The notes: generated by a model from the sequence alone, not told the origin. Shown: positions 38,021-48,265, numbered from the stretch's first letter. The stretch is 64,000 nt of DNA from Synechococcus sp. WH 7805 (GCF_000153285.1 NZ_CH724168.1:1269008-1333007); one strand, 5' to 3'. Numbers and translations: made by a program.

Positions 38021-39298
38021 TCACCCCGACTCGGTTGCCATCAACCGCAACCGCAGGCGGTTCAGTGCCTCCCCAGCACTCACCAGCCGGATCCAGTCCC
38101 GTCCTCGGGACGAGCCAAGCCGGATGGGGTGACTTTCGCAACCGTCCGGTCCTGCCACAGCGATGTGCACCAGCCCGACCGGTTTCTCATCGCTACCACC
38201 TCCCGGACCGGCAATTCCCGTGAGTGCGAGGGCCCAATCGCTGCCTGTCAGCCGTCGCACACCCTCAGCCATCGCCTGGGCGACCGGAGCACTGACAGCG
38301 CCGACTTCCTCCAGGAGAGAAGAGGGAACACCCAGCAACTCACACTTCACTGCATTGGCATAGGCGATCACACCGCCGAGCAACACCTCCGAGGAACCAG
38401 GAACGGCTGTGAGCTCGGAACCCAGCCCGCCACCCGTACAGGATTCCGCCACAGCCAGGGTCTCCCCACGCACGCGCAGATGCTTCAGCACCACAGAGGC
38501 GAGTGAATCATCGTCGGCACCGAAACAGAGATCGCCTGTTCGGTCGCGGAGATTTCGTTCGGTCTCATCCACGAGCTCAAGGGCTTCGGGCTCCGAAGAC
38601 GCGCAGGCAGTGATGCGCAGCTTCACCTCGCCGCGGCCGGCGTAGGGAGCCACCGTGGGGTTGGCCTGATCCAACAGATCACTGACCTGCTCAGCCAGGG
38701 TTGATTCGCCGATTCCCCAGAAGCGAAGCAACCGGCTGACAAAAACGCCATTGGAGAGTCCCGACTGGCTAAACCAAGGAGCCGCAGTGGCTTGCCACAT
38801 GGCACGCATCTCACTCGGAACCCCCGGGAAGGTGAGCACCGTGAAGTCTTCAGTGGGTGACCAGATCATCCCCGGCGCCGTTCCCGTGGGATTGGGAAGC
38901 AATGTCGCGCCGACAGGCAGGAGGGCCTGCCGCCTGGTCTCAGGGCCGGGCTCCCTTCCACGGCTGCGTGACTTGGCCGTGATGTCAGCCCAGACGTCGG
39001 CCCGCTCCTCGAGGGGAGTCGCGAAGGCCGCAGCGATCGCTTCGGTGGTGAGGTCATCGGGGGTCGGGCCCAAACCACCCGTGGTGATCAACACCCTGGA
39101 ACGACAGGAAATCTCCCGCACCTGCGCAATCAAACGATCCCGGTTGTCTCCCACAACGGTTTGCCGGAAGTGAGGCAGACCCAGAGCAGCCAGCTCCTCA
39201 GCAAGCCAGCGAGCATTCCCATTCACAATATTCCCGAGCAAAAGCTCCGTACCGATGCAGAGAATCTCCACGCCAGTACGGCCGGCACCGTTAGCCAT
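38021..39298 (-). CDS. cinA: CinA-family protein (competence/damage-inducible, NMN amidohydrolase type)
   Basis: About 425 residues with two domains: an N-terminal MoCF-like domain ([14 protein letters not shown]-type start, here [17 protein letters not shown], and [18 protein letters not shown]) and a C-terminal CinA domain with [22 protein letters not shown] and [17 protein letters not shown]. The C-terminal domain is known in some bacteria to deamidate NMN, and the N-terminal one to act on ADP-ribose. The ATG at 39298 is preferred to 39340 because the family starts there; it overlaps the upstream wecA-like gene by 8 bases. Confidence 0.92.
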   Translation of the reverse strand: MANGAGRTGVEILCIGTELLLGNIVNGNARWLAEELAALGLPHFRQTVVGDNRDRLIAQVREISCRSRVLITTGGLGPTPDDLTTEAIAAAFATPLEERADVWADITAKSRSRGREPGPETRRQALLPVGATLLPNPTGTAPGMIWSPTEDFTVLTFPGVPSEMRAMWQATAAPWFSQSGLSNGVFVSRLLRFWGIGESTLAEQVSDLLDQANPTVAPYAGRGEVKLRITACASSEPEALELVDETERNLRDRTGDLCFGADDDSLASVVLKHLRVRGETLAVAESCTGGGLGSELTAVPGSSEVLLGGVIAYANAVKCELLGVPSSLLEEVGAVSAPVAQAMAEGVRRLTGSDWALALTGIAGPGGGSDEKPVGLVHIAVAGPDGCESHPIRLGSSRGRDWIRLVSAGEALNRLRLRLMATESG

Positions 39299-40436
39299 GG
39301 TGATCGCAGGAGCAGGATTGCCGATTCTCCGGGAGGGCATCCTCTGCCGCCGCGTCCTGAGCCAGCTCTGCCTGTTTCTGTCTCTGCATCACCACCACAG
39401 TGCCAACGAGGATGGCCGTCGCCAGACCTAACCAGAGAAAGCGCATTTCCACATTGGCCACCACCATGGCCAAGGCAGCAAGCCACTGGGTGAAGACATA
39501 GATCAGCAGCACGGTGCGACGGTGGCTGAACCCCGCTCTCAGAAGCCGGTGATGCAGATGGCGACGATCCGGATAGAAGGGGGAATGTCCGGAACTCAAG
39601 CGCCCCATGATCACGGCCGACATGTCGGCTAGTGGCAAAGAAAGAATGAGCAAAGGCAGCAGCAAACTCACCGTGGTGAGGCCCTTCGCTGGGCCAACGA
39701 TGCTGATAGCAGCGAGGCTGAAACCGAGGAAGTATGACCCGCCATCACCCATGAAAATCCGTGCAGGATTGAAATTGTGCCGGAGAAAACCAAGACAACT
39801 TCCAGCCAACGCTGCCGCCAGGAACGCAGCAGCGACTTGATGCAGTGAGAAACTCACGGATACCAGTCCGATGGCCGCGATCCCAGCGACTCCGGCCGCT
39901 AGGCCATCGAGTCCGTCGAGCCAATTAATCGCGTTGGTGATGCCTACAAGCCAGATCACCGTGGCGATCAGGCTCACCAAGCCCGGAAGCACAACAGCGT
40001 CAGCGGTGCTGGAAGCCCAAGGCAAATCGATGGCGCCGATCCTCACGCCCTGGGACCAGACCACCATGGCGATCGCCACCTGGCCTGCCAGACGAGGCCA
40101 AGGTGACAGAGAAAAAAGATCATCGGCCAAGCCGATGATGAAAAAACACAGAGACCCCGCAAGCGTGGTCCAGATCAACTGATCCCTCGCGGGGATGAGC
40201 ATGCCGAAACCACCGGCCATCCACGTGAGACCGAGCGCAACACTGAACCCGAGCACCATGGCCACGCCACCGAGACGGACCATCGGCACGCTGTGCTGCT
40301 TGCGTGAGTCAGGAGCATCGGTGAAGCCGTGGCGAAGGCCAAGCCTGCGTATCAGGGGCACGGTCACCATGGTGACCAGAGCCGCCGCCAGGAAAATCAC
40401 CACAGCGACTGCGAGAGGAGTGCTCGCAACGGTCAC
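39291..40436 (-). CDS. Polyprenyl-phosphate N-acetylhexosamine-1-phosphate transferase (WecA/TagO type), GTG start
   Basis: The 381-residue protein has about eleven membrane spans and belongs to the MraY/WecA family. It transfers a sugar-1-phosphate to undecaprenyl phosphate at the inner face of the plasma membrane, starting polysaccharide or O-antigen chains. Motifs in order are [59 protein letters not shown] and [13 protein letters not shown]. The last one separates WecA-type from MraY. The start is GTG. The gene follows glyA by 90 bases with an inverted repeat in between and overlaps cinA. Confidence 0.92.
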   Translation of the reverse strand: MTVASTPLAVAVVIFLAAALVTMVTVPLIRRLGLRHGFTDAPDSRKQHSVPMVRLGGVAMVLGFSVALGLTWMAGGFGMLIPARDQLIWTTLAGSLCFFIIGLADDLFSLSPWPRLAGQVAIAMVVWSQGVRIGAIDLPWASSTADAVVLPGLVSLIATVIWLVGITNAINWLDGLDGLAAGVAGIAAIGLVSVSFSLHQVAAAFLAAALAGSCLGFLRHNFNPARIFMGDGGSYFLGFSLAAISIVGPAKGLTTVSLLLPLLILSLPLADMSAVIMGRLSSGHSPFYPDRRHLHHRLLRAGFSHRRTVLLIYVFTQWLAALAMVVANVEMRFLWLGLATAILVGTVVVMQRQKQAELAQDAAAEDALPENRQSCSCDHHG

Positions 40437-40488
40437 GCAAAACTCCGAAGAGGACGACCCAACAAGGGTTTGATACCGCCCAATTTAG

Positions 40489-40517
40489 GCAGACCTGAAT
40501 TCGCAATCCAGGTCTGC
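40489..40517. repeat. 9-bp inverted repeat between glyA and the wecA-like gene
   Basis: Arms GCAGACCTG (40489-40497) and CAGGTCTGC (40509-40517) are perfect with an 11-base loop. No T-run follows on either strand, so it does not look like a plain terminator. It starts 53 bases upstream of the wecA-like GTG and ends 9 bases from the glyA stop; an operator or RNA-stabilising hairpin at the end of glyA is possible. Confidence 0.5.
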
Positions 40518-40526
40518 ATGGTCCAG

Positions 40527-41816
40527 TCAGACAAGCGCCGGCTCCGTCGCCTGTGCGTAAAGGGGGAAGCGACGGCAGAGATTCGCCACTCGCTCAAGAC
40601 AGCGCGACTGAACCGCGTCGTCTGCGGGATTCAAGAGGCGATCGGCAATCACCTCCGCCACCTCAGCAAATGCATCGGTATCAAAGCCTCGGGTGGTGAG
40701 AGCAGCGGTCCCTAAGCGCAGCCCGCTGGTCACGAAGGGGGATTCTGGATCAAAAGGAACCGTGTTCTTGTTGGCCGTGATGTGCACATCGCTCACCAGG
40801 AGATCAGCCACCTTGCCGGTCATACCGATGCTGCGCAGATCAAGCAGCACCACATGGTTATCAGTCCCCCCACTCACCACGTCAATGCCGCGGGCCATCA
40901 ATCGGTCGGCCAACGCTTGAGCGTTAGCCACAACCTGCTGGCTGTAGACCTTGAATGATGGCCGGAGAGCCTCACCGAAGGCCACGGCCTTTGCCGCGAT
41001 CACATGTTCGAGAGGCCCGCCTTGCGTGCCAGGGAACACGGCCTTGTCGAACTTCTTGGCGAAATCTGCATCCCGGCAGAGAATCAGACCACCGCGAGGA
41101 CCGCGCAGCGTCTTATGCGTTGTTGTGGTGACCACATCGCAGTACGGAACAGGGCTGGGATGGACGCCTGCTGCCACGAGTCCAGCGATATGAGCCATGT
41201 CGGCAAGCAAGTAAGCGCCAACTTCATCGGCAATCGAACGAAAAGCCGCAAAATCAATCGTGCGAGGGTAGGCCGAGTAACCACAGATGATCAGCTTGGG
41301 CTTGTGCTCGAGAGCCAGCTGACGGATCGCCTCCATATCCAATCGCTGGGTCTCTTGATCGACCCCGTATTGGACAACGTTGAACCATTTCCCACTCACA
41401 TTCACCGGTGAGCCATGGGTCAGGTGACCGCCATGGGACAGATCCAGACCCATGATCGTGTCGCCAGGCTGAAGCAGGGCCAGGAAAACAGCGAAATTGG
41501 CCTGGGCACCACTGTGAGGCTGAACGTTGGCCCAGGCTGCACCAAAGAGTTCCTTGGCCCGCTCAATCGCCAGTTCCTCGATGGCATCTACGTGCTCACA
41601 ACCGCCGTAGTAGCGCTTGTTTGGAAGGCCTTCCGCGTATTTGTTGGTCAAAACGGACCCCTGGGCCGCCATCACGGCGCTCGAAGCAAAGTTCTCCGAC
41701 GCGATCAGCTCAAGATGGGTTTCCTGACGCTCGCGCTCCTGATCGATCAGGCGGGCAATCGCAGGATCAGAGTCTGCCAGGGGTGCATTGATCGGAGCGG
41801 TTGCGAAATCCACCAT
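40527..41816 (-). CDS. glyA: Serine hydroxymethyltransferase
   Basis: The 429-residue PLP enzyme converts serine and tetrahydrofolate to glycine and methylene-tetrahydrofolate. Evidence is the N-terminal [40 protein letters not shown], and the PLP-lysine motif [15 protein letters not shown]. The frame is open upstream to 41906, but those residues are encoded across the end of the tRNA terminator region and are not family-like, so the ATG at 41816 was chosen. Confidence 0.97.
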   Translation of the reverse strand: MVDFATAPINAPLADSDPAIARLIDQERERQETHLELIASENFASSAVMAAQGSVLTNKYAEGLPNKRYYGGCEHVDAIEELAIERAKELFGAAWANVQPHSGAQANFAVFLALLQPGDTIMGLDLSHGGHLTHGSPVNVSGKWFNVVQYGVDQETQRLDMEAIRQLALEHKPKLIICGYSAYPRTIDFAAFRSIADEVGAYLLADMAHIAGLVAAGVHPSPVPYCDVVTTTTHKTLRGPRGGLILCRDADFAKKFDKAVFPGTQGGPLEHVIAAKAVAFGEALRPSFKVYSQQVVANAQALADRLMARGIDVVSGGTDNHVVLLDLRSIGMTGKVADLLVSDVHITANKNTVPFDPESPFVTSGLRLGTAALTTRGFDTDAFAEVAEVIADRLLNPADDAVQSRCLERVANLCRRFPLYAQATEPALV

Positions 41817-41874
41817 GCGTTGCCTCGATGCATTGTTTTGATGGTAAGCAACGGTCAACAGCAGCAGCGTTAGA

Positions 41875-41900
41875 CAAAAAAAAACTGCCCGAAGGCAGTT
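41875..41900 (-). terminator. Terminator of tRNA-Arg (minus strand)
   Basis: Read on the minus strand, a 7-bp stem AACTGCC/GGCAGTT with a TTCG tetraloop is followed by a run of T (poly-A on the plus strand). It lies 6 bases after the tRNA-Arg 3' end and 59 bases before the glyA ATG, so it should separate tRNA transcription from glyA. Confidence 0.9.
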
Positions 41901-41906
41901 GAACAA

Positions 41907-41980
41907 CGCGCCTGGAGAGATTCGAACTCCCGACCCTCTGATCCGTAGTCAGATGCTCTAATCCGCTGAGCTACAAGCGC
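41907..41980 (-). tRNA. tRNA-Arg (anticodon ACG)
   Basis: On the minus strand, acceptor GCGCTTG pairs with CAGGCGC, the anticodon stem is TCTGA/TCAGA with loop CTACGGA (anticodon ACG), and the T loop is TTCGAAT. The discriminator is G. The A34 of this anticodon is normally edited to inosine by TadA. CCA is not encoded. Confidence 0.95.
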
Positions 41981-42074
41981 TGGCGTTTCACTATCTGACC
42001 CCACGAAGGGGCCCTTCGTCAACTGGCGCACATCCTCACGCGAGAATCGTTTGCATTCCATTCGGTCTCCCTCC

Positions 42075-42329
42075 ATGCCGATCCGCTGGTACGGGCCTGC
42101 TGACCCCGCTGATCCCACTTACAGGCATTTCAACCGGGTGGTGAATCTCACGCTTCACGCCATGGTGTTCGCCGCCGTGAACAGTGGGCTCTGGTTCCTG
42201 CAAGAGATCCGCCATCCCTGGAACCATCTCAGTGTTCTCACGGGCCTGTGGCTTGTCGGACTGGCTGTGCATCTCTCGATGGTGCTGAAACTGCGGCCAG
42301 AAGTGGATACAGACAACATGGCGTCCTAA
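42075..42329 (+). CDS. Small two-span (2TM) membrane protein
   Basis: 84 residues. A polar N-terminus with RWYGPADPADPTYRHFNRVVN is followed by a span LTLHAMVFAAVNSGLWFL, a short loop with RHPWNH, and a second span LTGLWLVGLAVHLSMVL. The spacing matches the 2TM-domain family found in varied bacteria, of unknown function. An ATG at 42051 is an alternative start, but 42075 is closer to what I expect. It begins 95 bases after the tRNA-Arg, on the other strand. Confidence 0.7.
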   Translation: MPIRWYGPADPADPTYRHFNRVVNLTLHAMVFAAVNSGLWFLQEIRHPWNHLSVLTGLWLVGLAVHLSMVLKLRPEVDTDNMAS

Positions 42330-42365
42330 AGCCAGCATGCGCCTGTTTGAACGTCTGCCATGACC

Positions 42366-42650
42366 ATGGATGCCGCTGATCTGCATGATCTGAGCTCGGC
42401 CATCGGCGATCGTCTGTACTTGCAGGTCGCCGGCTGGCATCTTTATCTCAAAGATGCGGGCCTTGCCGAGTCCCTCGCGATCGAATGCAGCGCACTCGTC
42501 GATCAGGGAGCGGCGATCGCCGCTCGACATGCTCTTGAGCGTGTCCAGGTCCCGATCGGAGGCGGAAGCAGTCGATTGCCTCTCGCCAGGTTGTTGCCGT
42601 CCTCCCAACTTTCCGACCTCGAACAGATTCTTGAGGACCACGGCCGATAA
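42366..42650 (+). CDS. DUF3181 family protein
   Basis: About 94 residues, soluble. The segment LSSAIGDRLYLQVAGWHLYLKDAGLAE and the end LSDLEQILEDHG agree with the cyanobacterial DUF3181 family, which has no known role. ATGs at 42360 and 42366 are adjacent and either may serve. It is the second of three small co-oriented genes between tRNA-Arg and murJ. Confidence 0.7.
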   Translation: MDAADLHDLSSAIGDRLYLQVAGWHLYLKDAGLAESLAIECSALVDQGAAIAARHALERVQVPIGGGSSRLPLARLLPSSQLSDLEQILEDHGR

Positions 42651-42674
42651 GGTTGCTCTGATCTGGGAAAACGC

Positions 42675-42938
42675 GTGCTGATTATCGAGGTCACCAACGC
42701 ACGTGAGGTGGTGCGTCAGCGCATCGGCCGCCTTGGGGAGCGCCTGATTGGCAAGGTCGTGGACCCCGAAGCCCAGGTGGAGAAGGCCCTGATTCAGGAA
42801 CTTGATACAGCCTTCCGTGAGTTTGGAATTGAAGCTCGCATCGTGTCGGTGCAAGGGCCACAGCTCGTAGGCCGGCAGCAGCTCGAGTTGCCGATTCAGG
42901 TGCGCGATGACAGGACAGTGACGCTCAGCGACGGCTGA
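42675..42938 (+). CDS. Small conserved-looking protein, unknown, GTG start
   Basis: The 87-residue soluble protein shows an alpha/beta pattern: IIEVTNAREVVRQRIGRLGERLIGK, then KALIQELDTAFREFGIEARIVSV, and the C-terminal ELPIQVRDDRTVTLSDG. It could be a small ferredoxin-like or KH-like fold, but I recognise no family. The start is GTG, 24 bases after the DUF3181 stop. The last 14 bases overlap the convergent murJ gene. Confidence 0.7.
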   Translation: MLIIEVTNAREVVRQRIGRLGERLIGKVVDPEAQVEKALIQELDTAFREFGIEARIVSVQGPQLVGRQQLELPIQVRDDRTVTLSDG

Positions 42939-44532
42939 AACGCCGTGCAATCCCTTGATTGATCTCAACAACTTCAACGATTCCGAACGCCTGGCCGCAC
43001 AACGCAAACAGAACCCCTCCGAAGCCACCGGAGAAAGCCACCTGAATCCCGCGGCCGATCAGATCAGGAGGCCATCGCACCATTGTGCTGAGCCCCCAGG
43101 CGGCACAACCGGCTAGTGCTGCCGATGCTGAGAGTCGTAGGACGTCATATCCCCAGCTACGCAGAGGCAGACCTCCCAAGCGTTGCTGGAGCACTAAGAG
43201 AAGAGCGAGACAGGTCAGGGCATTGATCAGCACCGTGGCCAGCACCAGCCCAGGCGCCCCGAAATCAAAGGGCAGCTGAGGGCCCCAGGGGGAGGGCCCC
43301 CCAACCAAGGCCCAGTCGAACAGAACATTCAGACCGATACCCGCCAACGACAGTCGGAAGGGAGTTGAGCCATCTCCAAGGGCGTAGAACACGCGCACGA
43401 GCACATCGCGGCCGAGATAGGCCGGCATCCCGATTCCATAAGCCATCAACAGTCCGGTGACCAACTGCGCCGCCTGAGCATCAAAGGCACCGCGCTCATA
43501 AACGAGCGCAACGATCGGAGCAGCCAATGCCAGGAAAAGGGCCCCCAGCGGCAGCATCGAAGCAGTGGAGAGCATCAGGCCCTGACGGATCCTGGCGATG
43601 AGCTGAGGCCGATCCTCCGGAGCCGTGAGCCGGGAGAACGTGGGTAGAAGCGGCACCAACAAGGCATTGGAAATCAGTCCGAGTGGTGTCTGCACCAGCA
43701 AGTTCGCGTAACCAAGCCCTGCGGCTGCGCCGAGGATGCCCGACGCGAAGAACAGATCCGTAAAAACATTGATCTGAAGCATTCCGGACGACAGGGTGGC
43801 TGGGCCCATCACCTGCCAAACCTCCCGCACCCCGGGGTGCCCCCAATCCCAGGACAGTTTGAACCGGGCCAGTCGCTGCCGAATCAAGGCTGGCAACTGC
43901 AACAACCACTGCAAGACGGCTCCAGAGAGCGTGGCCAGAGCCAGCACCACCCCTCCCCAGAGGGCATGCTCTGGCAAAGCGATGGCAGACCCGAGCTGCC
44001 ACCAGAGCAAGCCGACTCCAAATATCAGCGCCAAGCTCGACATCAGCGGGGAAATCGCTGGGATCCAGAATTCGTCCGCGGCATTGAGCGATCCAAAGCC
44101 AAGACCGATCAGACCAGCGAGCAGGGCCATCGGGGCCATCACCTGCAACTGCGCGACAGCAATGCGATGAAGCTCGGGCGGCAGGCCTGGCCCAACCAGG
44201 GTGATTAATGGACCGGCAGCCATCACCAGCACCACCGTGACAGCCAGAAGCAGGGCACTCACCGTGGTGTTCAGCGTGGCCAGGATGTGGGCGCCTTCGT
44301 CTCTGGGCCTACGGCTGAGCACACTCACCATGGCGCTGTGGAAGGGACCGTTGATGCCCCCCAGAAGGATGAGGAGAAAACCCGGAAGCACATAGGCGTA
44401 GTTGTAGGCGTCGTAAGCAGCGCCAACGCCAAACGCTGCAGCGATCACCAATTGCCGGACAAGGCCTCCGAATTTGCTGAAGAGAGTCCCAACGGTGACC
44501 ACGAGGGCAATGCGCTTGAGAGATCTCGCCAT
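42925..44532 (-). CDS. murJ: Lipid II flippase MurJ (MviN)
   Basis: About 535 residues with 13-14 membrane spans. MurJ carries lipid II across the plasma membrane for peptidoglycan synthesis. Family features are the start LVVTVGTLFSKFGGLVRQLVIAAAFG, AYDAYNYAYVLPGFLLILLGG, GPFHSAMV and, in the middle, GMPAYLGRDVLVRVFYALGDGSTPF. The frame is open to 44643, but the ATG at 44532 (MARSLKRIA) begins where the family does. It diverges from sfsA with 77 bases between them. Confidence 0.94.
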   Translation of the reverse strand: MARSLKRIALVVTVGTLFSKFGGLVRQLVIAAAFGVGAAYDAYNYAYVLPGFLLILLGGINGPFHSAMVSVLSRRPRDEGAHILATLNTTVSALLLAVTVVLVMAAGPLITLVGPGLPPELHRIAVAQLQVMAPMALLAGLIGLGFGSLNAADEFWIPAISPLMSSLALIFGVGLLWWQLGSAIALPEHALWGGVVLALATLSGAVLQWLLQLPALIRQRLARFKLSWDWGHPGVREVWQVMGPATLSSGMLQINVFTDLFFASGILGAAAGLGYANLLVQTPLGLISNALLVPLLPTFSRLTAPEDRPQLIARIRQGLMLSTASMLPLGALFLALAAPIVALVYERGAFDAQAAQLVTGLLMAYGIGMPAYLGRDVLVRVFYALGDGSTPFRLSLAGIGLNVLFDWALVGGPSPWGPQLPFDFGAPGLVLATVLINALTCLALLLVLQQRLGGLPLRSWGYDVLRLSASAALAGCAAWGLSTMVRWPPDLIGRGIQVAFSGGFGGVLFALCGQAFGIVEVVEINQGIARRFSRR

Positions 44533-44609
44533 CAGCGCTGCCAACCCGCCGTTACTGCACTCATTCTCGGTCGATTCCCAGGCACCATGGCCCCAACTTG
44601 CCCGCCCCC

Positions 44610-45374
44610 ATGACCGGCACCCCTCTCCTCTCATTTGAACCACTCACGGAGGGGATTTTGATCAAGCGCTACAAGCGCTTTCTGGCTGACATCGAGCTGA
44701 AGGATGGATCCTGCGTGACCGCCCACTGCGCCAACACCGGACCGATGACCGGTGTGCTGATTCCAGGGCAGCGAGTACGCCTTCGCCATGCCCCATCCCC
44801 AACCCGCAAGCTGGCCTGGACCTGGGAACAGGCGGAAGTACCCGGCGCTGATGGGAATCCTTGTTGGGTTGGCATCAACACCGCCTTACCCAACCGCTTA
44901 ATCAGGGCGGCAATTGAAGCCGGATACCTGAACGAGATCGTTGGTCCGATCAGTGAGATCAGACCCGAGGTGGCCTATGGCGAGAACAAGCGCAGTCGCA
45001 TTGATCTGTTGCTCACGCCAATGGCTAATGCGGCAGATCCAAGGCCGATTTATGTGGAAGTCAAAAACACAACCTGGTGCGAGGGATCACTGGCACTGTT
45101 CCCGGACACCGTCACCGAACGTGGCCAGAAGCATCTTCGGGAACTCATGAGCGTGCTGCCGAACGCGAGAGCCCTTCTGGTGCCTTGCCTCAGCCGTGAT
45201 GACCTCAGTGCGTTCGCACCGGGAGACAACGCAGATGCCCACTACGGAGAACTGTTCCGAGAAGCCTTGTCGAAAGGGGTGGAAGTCTTCCCCAGCGCAT
45301 TCCGATTTGAACGCGAGAAGATTCTCTGGCGAGGCAAGCGCGCCGTTCAGGAGAGGCAATCGCCGGTTTGGTAA
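44610..45374 (+). CDS. sfsA: SfsA family protein (DNA-binding / nuclease-like)
   Basis: About 254 residues. SfsA proteins have an N-terminal OB-like domain (RYKRFLADIELKDG, HCANTGPMTGVLIPG) and a C-terminal nuclease-like domain (RSRIDLLLT, YVEVKNTTWCEGSLALFPDTVTERG). In E. coli the protein was called sugar fermentation stimulation protein, but its exact activity is unclear. The ATG at 44610 was chosen over TTG at 44598. The stop is 19 bases before the NtcA box of amt. Confidence 0.92.
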   Translation: MTGTPLLSFEPLTEGILIKRYKRFLADIELKDGSCVTAHCANTGPMTGVLIPGQRVRLRHAPSPTRKLAWTWEQAEVPGADGNPCWVGINTALPNRLIRAAIEAGYLNEIVGPISEIRPEVAYGENKRSRIDLLLTPMANAADPRPIYVEVKNTTWCEGSLALFPDTVTERGQKHLRELMSVLPNARALLVPCLSRDDLSAFAPGDNADAHYGELFREALSKGVEVFPSAFRFEREKILWRGKRAVQERQSPVW

Positions 45375-45393
45375 CAACGGCGACTTGAAAGGT

Positions 45394-45407
45394 GTACCTG
45401 CAAGTAC
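45394..45407 (+). promoter_or_regulatory. Perfect NtcA-binding box upstream of amt
   Basis: GTA (45394-45396), eight bases, TAC (45405-45407): exactly the consensus GTA-N8-TAC. It ends 59 bases before the amt ATG. About 22 bases downstream, near 45430, I do not see a convincing TAN3T box, so the -10 is uncertain. NtcA activation of amt genes is known in other cyanobacteria. Confidence 0.8.
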
Positions 45408-45466
45408 ATCTTAGGTCAGTGAGACGGTCATCACGACAGTCCGACCTGCAGTTCCGCTTTCTTTTC

Positions 45467-46936
45467 ATGACAACTGCTCTGAACACTCCATCAGGGAGGC
45501 GAAAAGCTCTCCAGGAGGCAAGCCTGCTTGAGGGGCCAATGCTCCTTCTGCAAAGCATCCGAGGTTTCAGAACGAACCGAGCACTCCTTTGGCTTGCTTG
45601 TGTGCCAGTCGCTCTCTTCGGCCTTGGCATCTTCAATCTCTCCGCACACGCCGAAGAACTTCCCGAACTCAACGCAGCTTTCCTTGCAAACAATCTCTGG
45701 CTGCTGGTCGCGACAATTCTCGTGATCTTCATGAACGCCGGCTTCGCAATGGTGGAAGCTGGAATGTGTCGTCAAAAAAACGCTGTCAATATTCTCGCCA
45801 AGAACCTGTTTGTTTTCGCTCTTGCGGTCACAGCCTATTGGTTCATTGGTTATTCATTGATGTACGGCGGCTCAGTTGTTGATGGCTGGCTGTATTTCAA
45901 GGGCTTGTTCTTCGACCCAGCTGTTTCGGCAGAAACCATCAGCGAAGCTGGCTTGGTTCCAACTGTTGATTTCCTCTTCCAAGCAGCGTTTGCTGGTACA
46001 GCTGCAACCATCGTGTCCGGCCTTGTCGCCGAGAGAGTGAAATTTGGCGAATTTGTTGTTTTCGCTCTCGTTCTCACTGCAGTGATTTACCCGATTGCTG
46101 GTAGCTGGGAATGGAATGGTGGCTGGCTTAACAGCGTCGGCAACAAAGAATTCATTGACTTCGCAGGTTCATCCATCGTTCACTCCGTTGGAGCTTGGGC
46201 TGGACTGGTAGGCGCCATGTTGCTTGGCCCACGTATCGGCAAATACGTTGACGGACGAACGCAAGCCATTCCAGGCCACAACATGGCCATTGCGACACTC
46301 GGCGCACTCATTCTCTGGATCGGCTGGTACGGGTTTAACCCTGGCTCCCAGTTGGCCATGGACCAATGGGTTCCTTACGTTGCAGTCACAACAACACTTG
46401 CTGCCGCAGGCGGAGCCATCGGCGCAACAATCATTTCAACGATGACATCTGGCAAGCCTGACTTGACCATGATCATCAATGGAATTCTCGCCGGCCTTGT
46501 GAGCATCACAGCAGGTTGCGGGAACCTCACCCTGGTGGGGTCCTGGGTTGCTGGACTCATCGGTGGTGTGATTGTCGTGTTCTCAGTTTCTGCACTCGAT
46601 TCAGCAGGAATTGATGATCCCGTTGGAGCTTTCTCTGTCCACGGTGTCTGTGGAGTTTGGGGAACGTTGGTCGTTGGACTCTGGGGTTTTGACATCCAGG
46701 GTGATGGCTCACCTCTTGGACTCCTTGTCGGTGGTGGAGTTGAGCAGCTCGGCATTCAAGCTCTCGGTTGTGCTGCCTATGCCATCTGGGCACTGGTGAC
46801 CTGCTGGATTGCCTGGAGCATCATTGGTGCACTCTTCGGAGGCATCCGTGTCACCGAGGAAGAAGAGACCATCGGTCTCGATATCGGTGAGCACGGCATG
46901 GAGGCCTATCCGGACTTCGCTTCTGCAGGAAACTGA
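45467..46936 (+). CDS. amt: Ammonium transporter (Amt/Rh family)
   Basis: About 489 residues. An N-terminal leader with a hydrophobic segment (LLWLACVPVALFGLGIFNLSAHA) is probably cleaved, then eleven spans follow. Family motifs are NAGFAMVEAGMCRQKNAVN, GSSIVHSVGAWAGLVGA with one pore histidine, and DDPVGAFSVHGVCGVWGTL with the other. The ATG at 45467 fits the leader; sequence between it and the NtcA box is the 5' leader. A strong terminator lies 20 bases after the stop, so this is a single-gene unit under nitrogen control. Confidence 0.96.
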   Translation: MTTALNTPSGRRKALQEASLLEGPMLLLQSIRGFRTNRALLWLACVPVALFGLGIFNLSAHAEELPELNAAFLANNLWLLVATILVIFMNAGFAMVEAGMCRQKNAVNILAKNLFVFALAVTAYWFIGYSLMYGGSVVDGWLYFKGLFFDPAVSAETISEAGLVPTVDFLFQAAFAGTAATIVSGLVAERVKFGEFVVFALVLTAVIYPIAGSWEWNGGWLNSVGNKEFIDFAGSSIVHSVGAWAGLVGAMLLGPRIGKYVDGRTQAIPGHNMAIATLGALILWIGWYGFNPGSQLAMDQWVPYVAVTTTLAAAGGAIGATIISTMTSGKPDLTMIINGILAGLVSITAGCGNLTLVGSWVAGLIGGVIVVFSVSALDSAGIDDPVGAFSVHGVCGVWGTLVVGLWGFDIQGDGSPLGLLVGGGVEQLGIQALGCAAYAIWALVTCWIAWSIIGALFGGIRVTEEEETIGLDIGEHGMEAYPDFASAGN

Positions 46937-46955
46937 TCACCAGTTTTTGTCTTAG

Positions 46956-46986
46956 AGCCCCGGCCACAATGCCGGGGCTTTTTTAT
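46956..46986 (+). terminator. Rho-independent terminator after amt
   Basis: A 9-bp GC-rich stem AGCCCCGGC/GCCGGGGCT with a 6-base loop is followed directly by a T-run at 46980-46985. It begins 20 bases after the amt stop. Confidence 0.92.
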
Positions 46987-47065
46987 GGAAAGGGTTGCCC
47001 TGTCTCAAGCAGATGAGCCAAGCCTGACCCACAGCCCATAGAGTCATCGCATCGTCGCCGCGGCT

Positions 47066-48265
47066 ATGGATACCCACGCCTTCAAGCGCTCCCTGCACCA
47101 TTCAGATCGCTACAACCGCCGAGGTTTCGGACGTGCCGATGAGGTAGCAGGAAGCCTTGAGCAGGCCTACCAAAGCAGCCTGATCGGATCCATCCGAGAC
47201 AACGGCTACCAACTCAATCATGGTCGGCTTCAGGTACGCCTGGCCAAGGATTTCGGCTTCTGCTGGGGGGTGGAGCGCGCTGTCGCCATGGCCTACGAAA
47301 CACGCAAGCACTACCCCGGTGAGCGTTTGTGGATCACCAACGAAATTATCCACAACCCCTCAGTGAATGACCATCTCCGTGAGATGAACGTTCAGTTCAT
47401 CCCTGTTGAGCAGGGTGTGAAGGACTTCTCAGGTGTTACGTCCGGAGATGTGGTGATCCTTCCGGCCTTCGGCGCAACGGTTCAGGAAATGCAACTGCTC
47501 AACGAACGGGGCTGCCACATCGTTGACACCACCTGCCCCTGGGTCTCCAAGGTTTGGAACACTGTGGAGAAGCACAAGAAGCAGACCTTCACCTCAATCA
47601 TTCATGGCAAGGTGAAGCATGAGGAGACCTTGGCCACCAGCTCCTTCGCTGGTACCTACCTCGTGGTTCTTGATCTGGAAGAGGCACAGATCGTTGCGGA
47701 TTACATCCTCGGTGAAGGGGACCGAGACAGCTTCATGGCTCGCTTTTCCAAAGCCTGCTCTCCAGGCTTCGACCCAGATCAGGATCTAAAGAGACTCGGC
47801 GTTGCCAACCAAACCACGATGCTCAAACGGGAAACCGAAGAGATCGGTCGCCTGTTTGAACGCACCATGCTCAGCAAATTCGGCCCAACGCAACTCAATG
47901 AGCACTTCCTGGCGTTCAACACCATCTGCGATGCCACCCAGGAACGCCAGGACGCAATGTTTTCTCTTGTGGATGAACCCCTCGACCTGATGGTGGTCAT
48001 TGGCGGCTACAACTCCTCTAACACAACGCATCTTCAGGAAATCGCCATCAACCGCGGCATCCGTTCGTTCCACATCGACACACCGGAGCGAATCAGCGCC
48101 GACAACAGCATTGAACACAAGCCTCTCGGTCAAGAACTCATCCGCGAACAAAATTTCCTGCCAGGCGGAACAGTCACGGTGGGCATCACATCCGGCGCCT
48201 CCACCCCGGATCGTGTGGTGGAACACGTGATCCAGCAATTGATCAGTCTCAGCGAGGAAAACTGA
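47066..48265 (+). CDS. ispH: 4-hydroxy-3-methylbut-2-enyl diphosphate reductase
   Basis: The 399-residue iron-sulfur enzyme makes IPP and DMAPP in the last step of the MEP pathway, feeding carotenoid and phytol synthesis. Three cluster cysteines are visible: [15 protein letters not shown] near residue 66, [13 protein letters not shown] near 157, and [15 protein letters not shown] near 290. The chain is longer than in E. coli because of an N-terminal extension and an internal insert ([16 protein letters not shown]), as is usual in cyanobacteria. Confidence 0.96.
   Translation: MDTHAFKRSLHHSDRYNRRGFGRADEVAGSLEQAYQSSLIGSIRDNGYQLNHGRLQVRLAKDFGFCWGVERAVAMAYETRKHYPGERLWITNEIIHNPSVNDHLREMNVQFIPVEQGVKDFSGVTSGDVVILPAFGATVQEMQLLNERGCHIVDTTCPWVSKVWNTVEKHKKQTFTSIIHGKVKHEETLATSSFAGTYLVVLDLEEAQIVADYILGEGDRDSFMARFSKACSPGFDPDQDLKRLGVANQTTMLKRETEEIGRLFERTMLSKFGPTQLNEHFLAFNTICDATQERQDAMFSLVDEPLDLMVVIGGYNSSNTTHLQEIAINRGIRSFHIDTPERISADNSIEHKPLGQELIREQNFLPGGTVTVGITSGASTPDRVVEHVIQQLISLSEEN

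Noticed and set aside
42036-43028. 330-codon minus-strand frame across three small genes
   Set aside because: It spans the 2TM, DUF3181 and third small gene in reverse and shows no domain; the plus-strand products look more natural.
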